Shown here in pieces: positions 33,870-46,499 of a stretch of DNA of 64,000 nt. The DNA lies in the NCBI RefSeq assembly GCF_024586455.1, contig NC_065921.1:63489528-63553527 (forward strand). Reading direction: 5' to 3'. Source of the DNA: Bactrocera neohumeralis (taxonomy: Eukaryota > Arthropoda > Insecta > Diptera > Tephritidae). Below the pieces are notes generated by a model that was given only the letters and a program-made list of their open reading frames with translations, was not told where the DNA came from and did no database searches. Made by a program: the position numbers and the translations under genes. Position 1 is the stretch's first letter, and every line of letters starts with the position of its first letter.

Positions 33870-34480
33870 TGGATATTAACACTAGACAAATCGCTTTGAA
33901 CGTGTAACAAATTTCTGTAGGTGCTTTATGCATATTACTACTTGACTGAATGTCTCATGGCATGAAATCCGAGACATTATACTATTATTTGTTGAGGTGA
34001 TTCTATCCCAATTTTTTCGAGCAGATTATGCACCCGGTATCCGGCAAAGTTTTCAATCTTACCCATGAATCCCGTTTGGATAGTGACCTAACGGGTCCTG
34101 CAACTATTGAAAGGTGAACTTTGCTGAGCGCGGGTAGCTCACCAGACCTCTTACGAAGAGATCTTCAGGCTGCAATGTTGCTAGTAACTCACCAGTGCTT
34201 GCCTAGCTTGTCTGAGACGCAGTCATCCAGTAATTAACTGCAGGAAGCCAGCAGAACTCCCATCCATGCAGTTTGTAAGACTGTAGTACCGGACTTAACA
34301 AACTGTTTTGACTTCTAGTTAACTGGAATTCTGCTGTGCCCAGGCTACCAATCCAGCCTACTCATGAAGTAACTCGATGACAGAGAAATAAGTCTACACA
34401 ATGCTTCCCTAGTCTCGAGCATACATTCAGCGAGCTCAAGGCTAACATCGCCGCCCTACTATGGCGGCTAAATGTTTCAG
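33870..34480 (-). mobile_element. Non-LTR RNase H remnant, copy 1 of a pair
   Basis: On the minus strand, about 34420-34230 reads CRLISLSSSYFMSRLDW, stop, PGHSRIPVN, stop, KSKQFVKSGTTVL. This matches the last RNase H block of I/R1/LOA-type elements (WVPGHSGIPGN-KADELA-SGTTV) with two stops. The plus-strand landmarks GTAGGTGCTTTAT (about 33919), CTGAATGTCT (about 33945) and a GAAGTAACTCGATG motif (about 34365) recur in the same order at 53.9-54.7 kb, so both loci derive from one element family. Confidence 0.6.
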
Positions 34481-34499
34481 TCTGTAGTAGAATAGTGCC

Positions 34500-34715
34500 G
34501 TCGTTCGAGAAAGATTTCGAACCTTTCTAAACCCGCTTTCATACGGTCTCAGATTAACAGCAAAAATTTTGGGCCGCTCGAGAAAGTTTTCGAACCGATT
34601 TAAAACTGTTTTCATACGGTCTCAGATTTACAATAAGTTTTTCAAAATATTCATCAAGCCACGAAGATCGATCCTATTTAAAGCTGTTTTCATACAGTCT
34701 TCAAGTTTAAGTTGA
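34500..34715. repeat. About 73-bp tandem repeat, three diverged copies
   Basis: TCGAGAAAG occurs at 34505 and 34578. The linked motif TTTCATACGGTCTCAGATT occurs at 34537 and 34610, with a weaker copy (CATACAGTCT) near 34691. The unit is 73-78 bp. Confidence 0.75.
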
Positions 34716-36067
34716 TTTTCACGCATTTGTGGAACTGATTTTGAAAACCGCATTTTCACTTTTAGTTTTTTGAGATATTTTTATTTATCTAAGGAAAAGG
34801 CAAGGATTTCAGTAACAATGTGCCCTGGCTACTGATGACAGAAGTCTTCTAAGCATAAAATGGGCATTTGGTCGGCAGAAGATCTATACTAGTGCAAATT
34901 GATTGCAAGTAGAAGAAGAAGGTGATGGAGAAGAAAAAGAGTGGGAGAAGAAGAAAAAATGAACTATTCTATTCGTAAAGGATGCCTCTCTTGAACCATC
35001 CACTTTTATTCAGGATTTTTGGTAGGCTTGGAAAAGGTACTGTAAAGAAGCATGTTCACAGCAGACCGAGGCCTATGGCAAAATCAGTCCAAACTATCAA
35101 TTTAATTTATGGTATTTACAGCAATGGTGATACCAACTGGAGTAGAAATTGGTTTAAGTTGACTTACGAAAAGAGGGAAAATCAATCCAAGATAGATATT
35201 GACTCTATCAAAATTGCAGGTTATCAAAGAATATTCCGGAAATGTTCAAATAAAGCTTTAGAAATCAGAAATCTGTTTATAATTTTCTTGTTCTCAAAAC
35301 CTGAAACTGCTGTATTAGCAGTTTTACCGTACAGTTCAAGGTCGTAAAAAAAGTGCTTCGGGGACATTAAAATGTCGCATACTAGTTCTGTTGACGATTT
35401 TGATTTTCATGTCGTTTGTTCCATGCTTCATCATAAGTAAATGCCGATAATGTCGAAAATATACAAATTCTCAACCATTCAAAATCTCACTTACAGAACA
35501 ACAAAAATGCTCCGAGCAATTTTGCGGCAACCACACTTGTGCAACCGCAATTGCCTTTCCATTTGCAACAATTGCATGTTGCGTACGGCTATTGCAATAA
35601 CGGCAAATCCCCATTTAATCACATTAAAAACATTTAAAATTCTCTTTCATGCAGAAGAACACAAACAATAACAAGTCCACATGCAGGCACACACTGTCAC
35701 ACCTATGTACATTCTCGCTTGCGCCTAGTGTTAGGCAATAGGAATTTGCAACATGCCAGCACCGCAGACGCATACACGACGTGTGCGTGCAGATGTTAAT
35801 GCGTGTGTGTTTGCACAACAAATATTATTCATAAGTGAAATTGCAAAATGCACTCAAATTCATAATCGAAGGTACAAAGTGGTTAAGGGAAAGTATTGTG
35901 CCTGTATTTTGAGGGCAGAAAGTGTGGAGAAAACGCAGACAAATGGAAGACGGGCGGACGGAGGAAGGACAAAGGGTTTATGATGGCCAGCAGTAAAAGT
36001 AAGCCGCATTGCATTTCAATTTTATTTACAAATTTATTTATAACAAATCCACTTATACGCCAGCATA
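34716..36067. other. No gene recognised
   Basis: Contains a GAAGAAG-rich stretch at 34910-34965. A 121-codon plus-strand frame (34982-35347) follows. Its translation has no recognisable domain and no codon bias that I can see, so it is not called a gene. The rest is AT-rich. Confidence 0.4.
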
Positions 36068-36974
36068 TAAGGTGTGTTCCAAAGTAAACAGGACTTAAGA
36101 AAAAAAACGGAACAAATGGTTTTTTCGGCAAAATCAATTTGTTTTATTCAAAATAGTCTCCTTCTGCTTCAATACAGCTTTTTGCACGGTCCAAAAGCAT
36201 GTCGAACGAGTGTTTTAGCTCGTTGTCCGGAATGGCCGCCAGTATGCCGGTGCAAGCCTTTTGAATGGCCTCTACGTCTGCATAACGCTTACCTTTCATG
36301 GGCAAATGCATTTTTCCGAAAAGGAAGAAGTCGCACGGTGCCATATTATGTGAATACAGGGAGTGGTTAATGGTTAAAAAGTGATTTTTGGTCAAATATT
36401 TGGTACTTCGAATGTTGGATTCTGAGCAATTTTTGGTCGACAGTCAATTTGTGCGGAACGAACCGTGCACTCACCTTTTGTAAGCCCAAATTTTCGGTCA
36501 AAATGCGATAAATCGATGTTTTGGAGATGTTCAATTTCATTTCCATGAATTTCAATGATGATTTCTGATGAATTCACGCACAGTTTCGATGGAATATCCG
36601 GTGATCACGGGTTTTGATTGGCCCATGTGTTGATTGTCATTTATGTCCTCAAGACCACTTTGAAAACTTTGAAACTACTCGTGCACTCTGCTACGGAATA
36701 GGCAATATACACTTGTTTCATCAATTGAAACGTTTCGGTAAAAGTTTTACCAAATTCAATGTTGGCCCTTTGTTCGAAGCTCATTTCGCACCGATAACAC
36801 AAACATACTGACACTTAAAACGCAATAACTTCACTTCCAATCAATGAAATGAGATGAAATTCTGACCGGACAATCGATAAAGATGGCAGATTCTAACGCA
36901 CTAGTCGACATGTAGATGGCGCCACCACGGGACGCTAGATTCAAAAAGTCCTGTTTACTTTGGAGCCCACCTTG
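36068..36974 (-). mobile_element. Mariner-family element, internally deleted (907 bp)
   Basis: Same family as 20988-21559: the ends read TAAGGTGTGTTCCAAAGTAA on the left and, on the opposite strand, CAAGGTGGGCTCCAAAGTAA on the right. TA flanks lie at 36066-36067 and 36975-36976. The minus strand holds the N-terminal part near 36790-36640 and the C-terminal third of the transposase. Its length is below the roughly 1.3 kb expected of an autonomous mariner, and the frame is broken several times. Confidence 0.87.
36144..36800 (-). pseudogene. Mariner transposase, deleted and frameshifted
   Basis: On the minus strand, N-terminal residues are seen near 36790-36640. Around 36577-36400 is a helical segment (NSSEIIIEIHGNEIEHLQNI, then TENLGLQKVSARFVPHKL), which fits the linker before the catalytic core. 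At 36395-36144 the C-terminal part is open: NHSLYSHNMAPCDFFLFGK contains the third catalytic Asp, followed by KRYADVEAIQKACTGILAAI and a GDYFE ending. The first and second catalytic blocks are missing. Confidence 0.8.
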
Positions 36975-36976
36975 TA

Positions 36977-37549
36977 TATCTATACGTGAATGCATGTTTG
37001 TGTAAGTGTGTGTGTTGGCGCGCATTAAAATTCAATTCGAATTCAATATTCGTTGCATTTGCGTGCAAATTCAATTCCCGAAATCCCAAAAGCATAAAGC
37101 AAATTATATGAATTTAAATAGTCTACACAAATGTGAGTGGTTTTTAAAGCCAACTCCTATGTGTGATGGCGTTTGCGTGTGAGGCCAGGCGCAAAGGGAT
37201 GTGTTGTATGCGAGATGTCCTTTAATGCTTTAGTTCGCTAATCCGAAGTGTTTGCAAGGGTAAAACGTGGCAGCTACACATAAGGTAGTGAGCGGTATAA
37301 TTTATTTCTGAAGATTATGAAAGTGTCAGTCAGTGACCTCTGTGCATATAAAGCATCTTTTTTTTCTCCGAAATGCATTGCTCTTTCTCTCTATTTTATT
37401 TTCCAGTCAATGTATGTTCGCTTCTCTTTAATAAGTTTGCATTAGTTTGGCCTTAAGAGCCCTCCATACGATTGAAATTTTGAAACGTCGTAATTATGGG
37501 TGATCCAAGTAGATGTATTTTTCAATAGCCCTTTTTAGACAGATCACGC
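36977..37549. other. No gene recognised
   Basis: AT-rich DNA with a GTGTAAGTGTGTGTG tract just after the mariner. 37450-37549 may contain the 5' end of the Tc1/mariner element that follows. Confidence 0.4.
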
Positions 37550-38415
37550 ATGAGTCGTGTCAAGTTGTCATGTTATTTGTGTTCAGTAATGTCTGGCATT
37601 TTGTCATGGAGAGACCTACGCCTGAACCAAGTTTACAAACCGTTCAACTTTATTACGAAACTTCTCGTTATGTAAGAAATGTATTTCGCGCGCTTCGCTC
37701 AACTTATGGTCAACATAATCGGCCTACTGAGCGTGCTTTTCGCAACACCATCACCTATCCCAGACCTAGCATTCATAGCTAAATTTTTGTTCAGCGATAA
37801 GGGCTATTTCTGGGTCAATGGGTATGTAAACAAGCAAAATTGCCGAATTTGTGACGAAGAGCAACCTGAAGAGATTCAAGAGCTGTAATTTCATCCAGAA
37901 AAAGCAACGGTTTGGTGTGGCTTGTGAGTGGGTGGAATTATCGGTCCATATTTCTGCAGAAATGATGCCGGTGAGAACGTAATCGTCAATGACGACCGTT
38001 ATCGCGCCATGATAACCGACTATTTGAAGCCTGAATTTGAAGTTCGGGATCTCGGCGACATTTGGTTTCTACAAGACGGCGCCTATTTCAACACATCGCA
38101 TCAATCAATGGATTTATTGAGAGAACATTTCGGTGAGAAGATCATTTCACGTTTTGTTCCGGTCGATTGGCCACCAAGATTGTATACATCATATATATAT
38201 AGTATTTAGACTTTTTCCTGTGGGGATATGTAAAGTCTAAAGCCTACGTGGAGAATTCCGCTTCGATTAAGGCCTTGGAGCAAAACATCACGCATGTCAT
38301 TCGCCAGTTACCACTTGAAATGATCGAACGAGTCATTAAAAATTGGACTCAACGCCTGAAACATCTGAGACTTAGCCACGGCCAACGTTTGAAAGAGATA
38401 ATCTTCAAACAATAA
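37550..38415 (+). pseudogene. Tc1/mariner-superfamily transposase with internal deletion
   Basis: An N-terminal segment (TVQLYYETSRYVRNVFRALR, then GQHNRPTERAFRNTI) is followed, after loss of about 100 residues, by the first catalytic block (KFLFSDKGYFWVNGYVNKQN). Then come IGPYFCRNDAGENVIVNDD and WFLQDGAYFNTSHQSMDLL with the second catalytic Asp. FVPVDWPPR should lead into the LTPLDYFLWGYVK block, but a TATA-rich stretch (about 38183-38205) replaces part of it; in another frame LDFFLWGYVKSKAYVEN resumes and runs to a KEIIFKQ ending at a TAA (about 38415). Several stops are present. The family is widespread in insects; related remnants lie at 49.8 kb and 51.3 kb. Confidence 0.8.
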
Positions 38416-40429
38416 ATGCCAAAGAATGTTCTCTCCAATGACAATAAACATTTGCCATTAAATTTTCAGTTTCTGTGTTTTTTTCTTTAAAAAATTAGTG
38501 AACTTTGAAATGGATCACTTTTTAAAAATTCCATATAACTTTTTTCTATAGGAATCGTACTTTCGCCGAAAACCGAGATAAGCTATTCCTTCACCTAAGA
38601 ATTCACCCACGGCCCTCCTTTCCTTTTTCCAACCTCAGATCGCTCGTAAATTATGTTTCTCATAAATATGTATCATTAATATAATTTTTATCCAAAGAAA
38701 ATGTCAATTTGACGCAGTAGTTAACCGCAAAAGTTACTTTAATTTATCATTGCTTCATGTGTCTGGTGTCAAAGGCTTGGTATCCTCTAATAGCGGAGGT
38801 AAAGTCCATCAAATTATTCCTTTTTCAAAAATTTCAGTTCGGGGCCACAGTTCACACCGAACTCTAAGCCTGTAAGCAATATCTGAGGTTATTATATATA
38901 CTATATATGTGGACCGAATTTCTAATCATACTTTCGCATTTCTTGCCACATTCCACTGTCTCATTCAGGCAGACAAGATTTTTAGCAAACATTTCTCAGC
39001 GCTATAATTCGAAGATATGATAAGATGTTCTTTGTTAAGAAAAATAGTCAATAGAGCTATGGCTTAAAAAATTGTAGACGGAATTAGTTTTCAAATACCA
39101 GTACTTAGTATGCCACCGCTTCCTTTTCTGGGCATATTCCATAATGTTGAGTTTCCTGATCTTTGTATAATATTTACAGTAATTCTCTAAGATATGTTTA
39201 ATTTATAAAATTAGGGCATTGGTCAGTACTCGTATTATTTATAACTTCAGACTGCTTTGCCTATAGATATGTATGTCGTCAATACGAAGGTTAAGAATTG
39301 CTGAAGGTGCAGATGAAGCCGGTTGGTATTTCACATGAAATGGAAATCAAAGTGTGATCCAATCCCAAAAATAATCTCTGTGGTATGCTAATGTGTTGTT
39401 GAATCATTTTAATGGTGTCTGCTCACCTTCGTGTCGATAATATTTGAAGAACAGATTTTCTCCCTAACACAAAAAATATGTATAGATTTATTTGTAAATG
39501 AGATCAAAACGAAAGCTGTAAGTAGCAAAGAGGCCGATGTGCTTCTCACTGCAGAGGCTATGTTCTAGTTTTGTACTGTTAGCTATTCATATTAGAGCTC
39601 AAAGTTTTGGTAAATATATATAAATATAGAAATACATACACATTTATTTCGTACTCGGGCCAAATTGTTCGATTAACGTGATTAAATCGCTTCATAAGCG
39701 CAATTATTTATATCGAGCATAAGCGTTTAAAGTTTCATAAGCATGTATATAGTATGTATATTTGTTTTAGTATATGTATCAATTTCAATCAAATCAATTA
39801 GTAAAGCGTTTCAAAATTGCACTTTCCTGAGCGTCACTGCATTCACTGAATAGCGAAAATTAATTAATATTAAGTATACGCACTGTTGGCAGTCACACAA
39901 ACAACACACACACACATACTTTTGCAATACATATCCATATGTATAGCATATATGTAAGTAGTGCACTAGCAATGTTCAGGTAAAATGGGGCAGCAATCAA
40001 AAGGACCGCATGCAGAGTCGGGTCATTGGCTATGCATTAATTTTAGTCGCACACACTCACCCAAAACGTTTATATGCGCCTGAAAGTGCGCTAGTTTATA
40101 GTAGCGTGGATGAAAAGAACTACACAGTTGGGCGTATGTACTTAAGTAGTGGATACCGGAGCGGATGTGAGAGCCAGAAAAGGCGTGCGGCGATTTTGAG
40201 GTAGATCGGGCTAATACCGAATGCCATAAATATGCGGTTTTCAATAGACTACTGTAAACAAAAGGCGCATTGCAAATGAATGTCACCCATACTCGTAAGC
40301 GTATGCTATGTACGTTTATAAGTATATAATTTTATATAGATTCATATAGTATATGTCGACTTTGTATAGAGAGGGTCGCAATTGCAACTCAACGGCGAAG
40401 TGGTTTAAGAGGTTTGGTCAGTTCGAAGT
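38416..40429. other. No gene recognised
   Basis: 2.0 kb of AT-rich DNA with TATATA tracts at 38890-38910 and 39615-39640, and a CACACACACAC-like stretch at 39900-39920. No open frame resembles a gene. Confidence 0.45.
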
Positions 40430-41350
40430 CCTAAGAAGTCCTAACTTCAACAATTTTTTCTGGGAGACATTGAGTATGTGATGACTTCTGCAATGTTACC
40501 AAGCTCAGTTTGGCTTGAAGTAGGAGGTTTTCGGTCTGTCCACCATTAGCTTAGCTATTGGCAAGGATTTTTACAGTTATTACATTACGCTTACAGCATT
40601 AACGACTTGGCACCTTGTGTTATGCCCACAATATGCTGAATTCAAATCATTTAGTTTAAAGCTGCTTTCTGTGTACGGATAACCACAGAAGAAGCCCGCT
40701 CCTGTCTTTGTGTCATCCTTTGATCCGTTAGTGAATATGGAACTGTCCGCCGTTGATCCAATCTTCTCTACTATGATGAATGAAAACGATGGGTTTAGGT
40801 CCTTGTGGGTCTTATTTTCTCTGTCGAATTGCCATCTTAACTCAAGGTGATTAACAAGCTCGAGTATGATACCGTGCCCGTGGTCACGCCTATCCTGGCT
40901 CCAACGGCCTAAATTCATAATTCAGCAGGTCGTAAGTATTGCCTCATACCTCAATTTTATGGTATGTGTATTGGCTGGATCTCGAGGGTAACTTGCAGAG
41001 CTTTTGGGGAGGACACAGCAAACGGATACTTACTACGTGTTTCAGGGGCTTAATATGGCACTTTTTTCATAAATCCATCCATCATACCACTCCAACATTA
41101 GTTAGTAGGGGGCGGATGATACTTGTATAGAGCCAATAGGCCATGTCATAAATCTCATTTTGGAGCAATTTCTCCTCTGCAGGAGTTCCAGATTCGAAGA
41201 GCTTTGGAAGCCATCCTATCAATGTGTTCTTTTCACCCTGAACAGAAGATAGGGTGGTAATTCGCGTAGCAGACTCCCTGACGAGGAGAAGTAATAATTG
41301 CTCAAGGCACAGTAAAGGCGATAGGATGACTACTTGCGGGGTGTCACAAG
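40430..41350 (-). mobile_element. Non-LTR retrotransposon fragment (RT thumb to RNase H)
   Basis: On the minus strand, 41290-40950 reads as the end of the RT domain: AYWLYTSIIRPLLTNVGVVWW followed by KPLKHVVS, like the usual LYTAIIRPILTYG-VWW pattern. From 40918 it becomes an RNase H start: SSIFTNGSKDDTKTGAGFFCG (usual form YTDGSK--GGAG-GV) and then an AYCGHNTRCQVV segment in place of YCSVFQAE. Frame breaks are present between and after these parts. It is the same type of element as at 16.25-17.7 kb. Confidence 0.7.
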
Positions 41351-44300
41351 AGATCCGGTGCCTCTAGCGTGAATTCTCGCTTATCTAAGGAACTTTCGAT
41401 TGTCCCAACTACCTCACTTATGGCTGCATGACCAATTTTCCTTTGAAGCACGTATGCTACCTGACCTCCAAACGGTTTTGTGGAATTTGTCGTTTGATGA
41501 GATCATCACAGATCTTCTTCGTACTTTGGCAAGCAATATTTTTCCTTTTTCGGTTTCGATATGAAAATAACTCTGGCACAATACTCACAGATATTTACAT
41601 ACCCATAGTAATTTTTGATTGATTTGCCTAAAATGCGCCCAATAATATTAATTGCAAATTTTGTTAAGATGACCACTCTTCACTTTATTATGGTTAGCCA
41701 TTAGTTAAGCTGGTTTTGACACATGACTTATGTGCAGAAACACACAGCCAACTATGTATAGATATAGTTTGAGTGTCTTGTGTAAATATCTAGGTGTCTA
41801 TGTCTCTCCATTTCTGGGATAAAATACATAAAATATTAATAATTCGTATGAAAATTGAATGGTTGTAATTTAATTATGATAGTTAGTCTATAATACGAAT
41901 GCGCCTACATGTAGGCAATGCGTGTGTGTGGCAAGGGGTAAATTGATTGCTTGTGGCTGAAAATTCAAAATTGATTAGCAATGATCACACATTATTTATT
42001 AATATTAAGCTCGCAAGATATATGTACATATGAAAGAAGGGAATGTCGGAAGAAAATTAATTTTTTCAGACTTCTAGAGAAATTTTATATTTTTAAATAA
42101 ATAAAAATTAGTAGTGAGGATACTTTTAAAATTAATTACTTTCTGTTTTAACTTTTTATACGGAAGTTGTCACAAATGAGTTCGCAACAGATCTCCCTAG
42201 CCAAGAATTTTTAGCTTGAAGATGAAAAAATTTTCAAACAATAATACAAAAAGAAAATGTAGATTGTAACCAGTAACCAGTATCAAACTTGCTGAAGATA
42301 TTTCTAAGGCTCTAAGAGCAGTCTTATCGAAAGTTCTAACTTTTTCTTGTCTTATTTTACATCACATAAAGAGGGACTCATACGCATCGTACCTTTTTAA
42401 AGACGGTAAAAATAACTGACGAATATTCATGACCTATAAAGGATTCTATAGACTTACTTGTAGACGGTAAAAACAAAATATGAATTCCACAGATTTACAT
42501 CTTTCAATCGAAAAATCTTTTCAATCTTATTTTCAGTACTGAACGGTCTTAAAATGCCTTAAATAATTTTTAAGGAACTTTTTAGAAAGCTGTCAGCGAT
42601 GCTTTTTTAATCTTCTGTTACAGTTCAGATTGCACAAAGAAATAGTGGTATTTATGTATATCATAGAATTGGTGCAAATACTCCTTTAAATAACTTTCTA
42701 TTTAAGCAATTTCCTTTCTTTTGGATTTTCTAGCCTAAGAAAAGAAATGGTTTGTATCAGTTGAGCTTAATAACGAAGCATAATAATTTACGGCTCTTAC
42801 GCTTAATTTCGGCAATACCTATGTATTTAAAAACATCTCCATTAATTTATTTTAATTATTTTCAATATCTCAAATAATACCAAAGCTTTAAGCCTACTGC
42901 AGAAAATACTTTTTCCAGAAAATTTACATAGAATGAGTTCGCAATATATCATATAAGTGTATGGCAGTAGCAGCAGTCGCAAACATAACCTAAAATTTTG
43001 GGTAACTTTACAAGCGAGCACAAAAAAAAATTATTCAAGTATATTTAGCAAAATACTTTAGAAATTGTTTCAGAAATAAATAGACGTAACTGAGTAGGAA
43101 CAATAACAAATTTAACTTTACAACATAGTTGTGCTAAATAGAAAACACAAAACAACAACAATAAGAAAAATAATAACTGCAACTAATCCATATTCGAGAA
43201 CATATAATAGAAAGTAAAGTGAAAAAAGCATGAAAAACGACGATAACAGGACAACTAAAGCAGAGACAGCAAGTACAATAACCTTTGTATGTGATGGTGG
43301 AAGCAAAATTTAGCTGTGACATAGAAATATACATCAGTATAGAGCCACTTAATGGCGCCGCAAAATATGTTAAGAAAAGTTTTCAAACTCTTTAAATGAA
43401 CGATTTTACGAAATGAATATGCATGCATCAATGTGAGTGTGTGTATGCATATATTTATGTGTATTTTGTAATGTGCATTTATGTATGTATGTTTTTGTAT
43501 CTAGGTCTAAACTATTTTCCAACTATTAAAAACTCATTCACACATACTAAGGGAAGGTGCTCGTAGATAGATTTCAAATGCTCTTTAGCTCTCGGCATGA
43601 ATAGCTTCTAATAAATAATAGATTAAATGGAAAGCATGTTACGGAAGTGCTGGAGAAAACTTTTAAATTCTTATCAACTCGATTATATTAACACACGTCT
43701 TAATTCGAGGCTTTACCAAGGACTTTTATTAACCAGAATTGATTTTAATTTTAGCGTAATAAAGACATTAACTGCTATAAAGTGAAATAAAACGAAAGAA
43801 AATGTTTAACTAAACTGAATTAGGTTAAATTTAATTTAATCTTACTACAATATAGTAAAATAAAATAAAATGAAATAAAATGTTATTTAATTTTATTTAT
43901 TTTATTTTCAAAATTAAAATATTAAATTAAATTACATGAAATTAAATAAAAAATAAAAATGAAATATATAAAATTGAATTCAATTAAATAAAGTAAAAAT
44001 AAATAAATAAATTTATTAAATAATATGAATTGGTAATTTTTTAATAAATTTTCTGCAAAACTATGAGCCTTCCTTTTTATAATGATTTTGTTCATCGGTT
44101 GCAGCCGAACGTGTTATACTCTTGCAACTTGCAAGAATCAAAACCACAAAACGTCAACAAGAGAATCGAAATTCAAGCAATTATATAAGCTAGCACCTCA
44201 CACATTTAAAAAGTATCATATGATACAAAGCAATATAATACAACACCAACTAAATCGCTGAGAGTGCGACAAGTGTAGTGGCAACCTGTGGGAAGCGCAG

Positions 44301-45649
44301 CGTCAGCAAACTCCATACCCGTTGCAGCGGCAAACATACTTTATGTACATAGGTTTAGAGTTAAGCGTAAATAATTGTAAAATTCAGTTCTTACACAGAA
44401 TTCAATAAAGGAACATAGCACCCAAATAAAGGAGCATTGCTCACAAAAAAAAGGAACATAGCTCCCGAAAAAATATCTTTTTTTATAAAAATTAAGTAAA
44501 AGTTTTTAACTTATATATACATACACTATATATAACTCATACACTAAGCGACAAGTGTATGGGAGTTGTGGTAGTAGCGACCCGATTTAATCTATTAATT
44601 ATTATCATTAAAGTACCTAACATACAATCACCAATCATGTGGAGCAAAGTCAGCCGGTGTTCATAAAGATATGAACATGAAAGTTTTGTAACCTTAAGAT
44701 AGAATTATATATACAAAATTATATTTTTGACACAACTACATTAATACATAAAAATATACATGTAAACAATAAATTAAATAAAAAGTATATACAGTCCACT
44801 AAATGTCAAGTGCAATGGTAAGCAACAAAATTGTAATATGAGACTTGCTCATAAAAATGTGAAAATCATTGCACATAAAAGAAAACTCATAAATTAGAGT
44901 ATACATAATACTAATATTAAAATACAAAATATACATACTCGAAATATTAATGCACACAAGCAACAGATAAGAAAGTATCAAGCGTGTGTACGTATGTGTA
45001 TAAGTGCGTTAGATGCACTAATCTAAAAAACTATAAAATATCAATGCGTTGGTATCTCAAAAATGCAATAAAAATATAATACATATTTACACATGTGTAT
45101 GCACACTAAGCATACACACATATACATATATACATAGTTAAGAAATTAGAATTAGGAAATGTATTGAGGGAAGAAATTTTAATAAAGAAAACCAGAGTCA
45201 AAAGTGAACTCTCACAGTACAGACTTAAGCAAAGACTGTCTTAATCTGTACAGCCGGTCAGTTCGAAAATTCTGGTAATAATTTTATGTGGGCTAGTTCA
45301 AGTAAAGTTTTCGCCTAATTGTATCTATTTTAAGCGAAAAAAATATATTGTTATGAGTAAAACATGTTCTGTAATTTTCATTGAGATAACTCAAATATTG
45401 GACGCAATATGCAGCATAAAGTCACCCGAAAGTTCGAAAATCTTTGTATTAGGTATATGGGGCCTGAGGGAAATATTGCCCCGATTCAACCCATTATTGA
45501 TACACAGAGAAACTATTACCAGGAAAGGATTCTCTCTGAATTTCAATTGTATATCCCATACAGTGACCGACATTTTCGATCAAAAGTCAACTATAGGTAC
45601 TGGGTCCAAAAATTCGGTACCTAGGGGCTTGAACAGTTTTTGTGGGACT
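41351..45649. other. No gene recognised (4.3 kb, AT-rich)
   Basis: The longest stretch without identifiable features. 43.0-45.1 kb is strongly A-rich on the plus strand, with many AATAAA motifs and CAACAACAATAA-type tracts, as in long fly 3' untranslated regions or introns. A low-complexity ATAAA block at 43850-44020 is annotated separately. TATACTCTTGCAAC at about 44115 resembles the end of dispersed fly repeats. Short open frames show no domains. Confidence 0.45.
43850..44020. repeat. ATAAA-type low-complexity repeat
   Basis: Degenerate tandem AAATAAAATAAAATG / TAAATAAAA units over about 170 bp, almost devoid of G and C. Confidence 0.85.
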
Positions 45650-46025
45650 TAAAACTTTTTTTGCCTAGCAAAGCAAGCTGCAAGGGATACTTCTTGCTAC
45701 TTTAGATATGCCACTTTATAGATTTTCGATTAATGGCGTTTTTTAGGCGTGGCAGTGGTCCGATTATGCCCATCTCGTAATTTTTTTGTACCAGGGAACA
45801 CGCATACCAAGTTTCATTAAGATATCACAATTTTTACTCAAGTTTTAGTTTGCACGGATGGACAGACGGACAGACAGACAGTCAACCGGACATCCTGATT
45901 TGTTATATACATATACATATATAGCACCATATCTACCCCGCCTAGTTTTAGATGATAGGTAGAACCGTAAGGTGAACAAAACTATTATACTATGTAGCAA
46001 CAGGTTGCAACAGTATAAAAAAATG
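45650..46025. repeat. Dispersed fly repeat (fragment)
   Basis: Contains GGCGTTTTTTAGGCGTGGCA, GTGGTCCGATTATGCCCATC and a GGACAGACGGACAGACAGAC tract. It ends in a hairpin-like GTAGCAACAGGTTGCAAC and GTATAAAA. I recall very similar blocks as abundant in fly intergenic DNA. No coding capacity; class uncertain. Confidence 0.65.
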
Positions 46026-46499
46026 CCTTAAAATAAACAAATTTCTACCGTTAATATCATTTAAAAGGATGGGTTTACGAAAAAATCGTTAAAGTCTTTT
46101 TTGTAAAGCATACAATTTCTTACAAAATTCATGAAACGAGATATTTTTTCTGGTATTTAGAAGCGAGCTTTGAATTTTTCTATCTGATAATAAGATTCAC
46201 TACATTAGGCATTGCTTGCTTAATAATTGTTTCAATATTTATGGAAGAAGGTGATGATTACAATAGAAATATCAATATTCTCATATGTGTAGTTCATCAC
46301 ACTTGCCGCCTCGAGGAAATATTTAGTTGACAGCGACGTCGACAGCAACCCATTAATCAATTCTTTTTTCAGAATAATCTATAATACACCTTACAATAAG
46401 TATCGTAAATAACTGACAGCTTGAGAATTTTTTGCGAAAAAATGTAGTTTTTGATTTAAAAACAAAACATATTCATAATAAGAACTTCAACTCGCGGCA

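Noticed and set aside
34982..35347. 121-codon plus-strand frame considered as a host gene
   Set aside because: No domain, no clear codon bias, and AT-rich context; too little to call.
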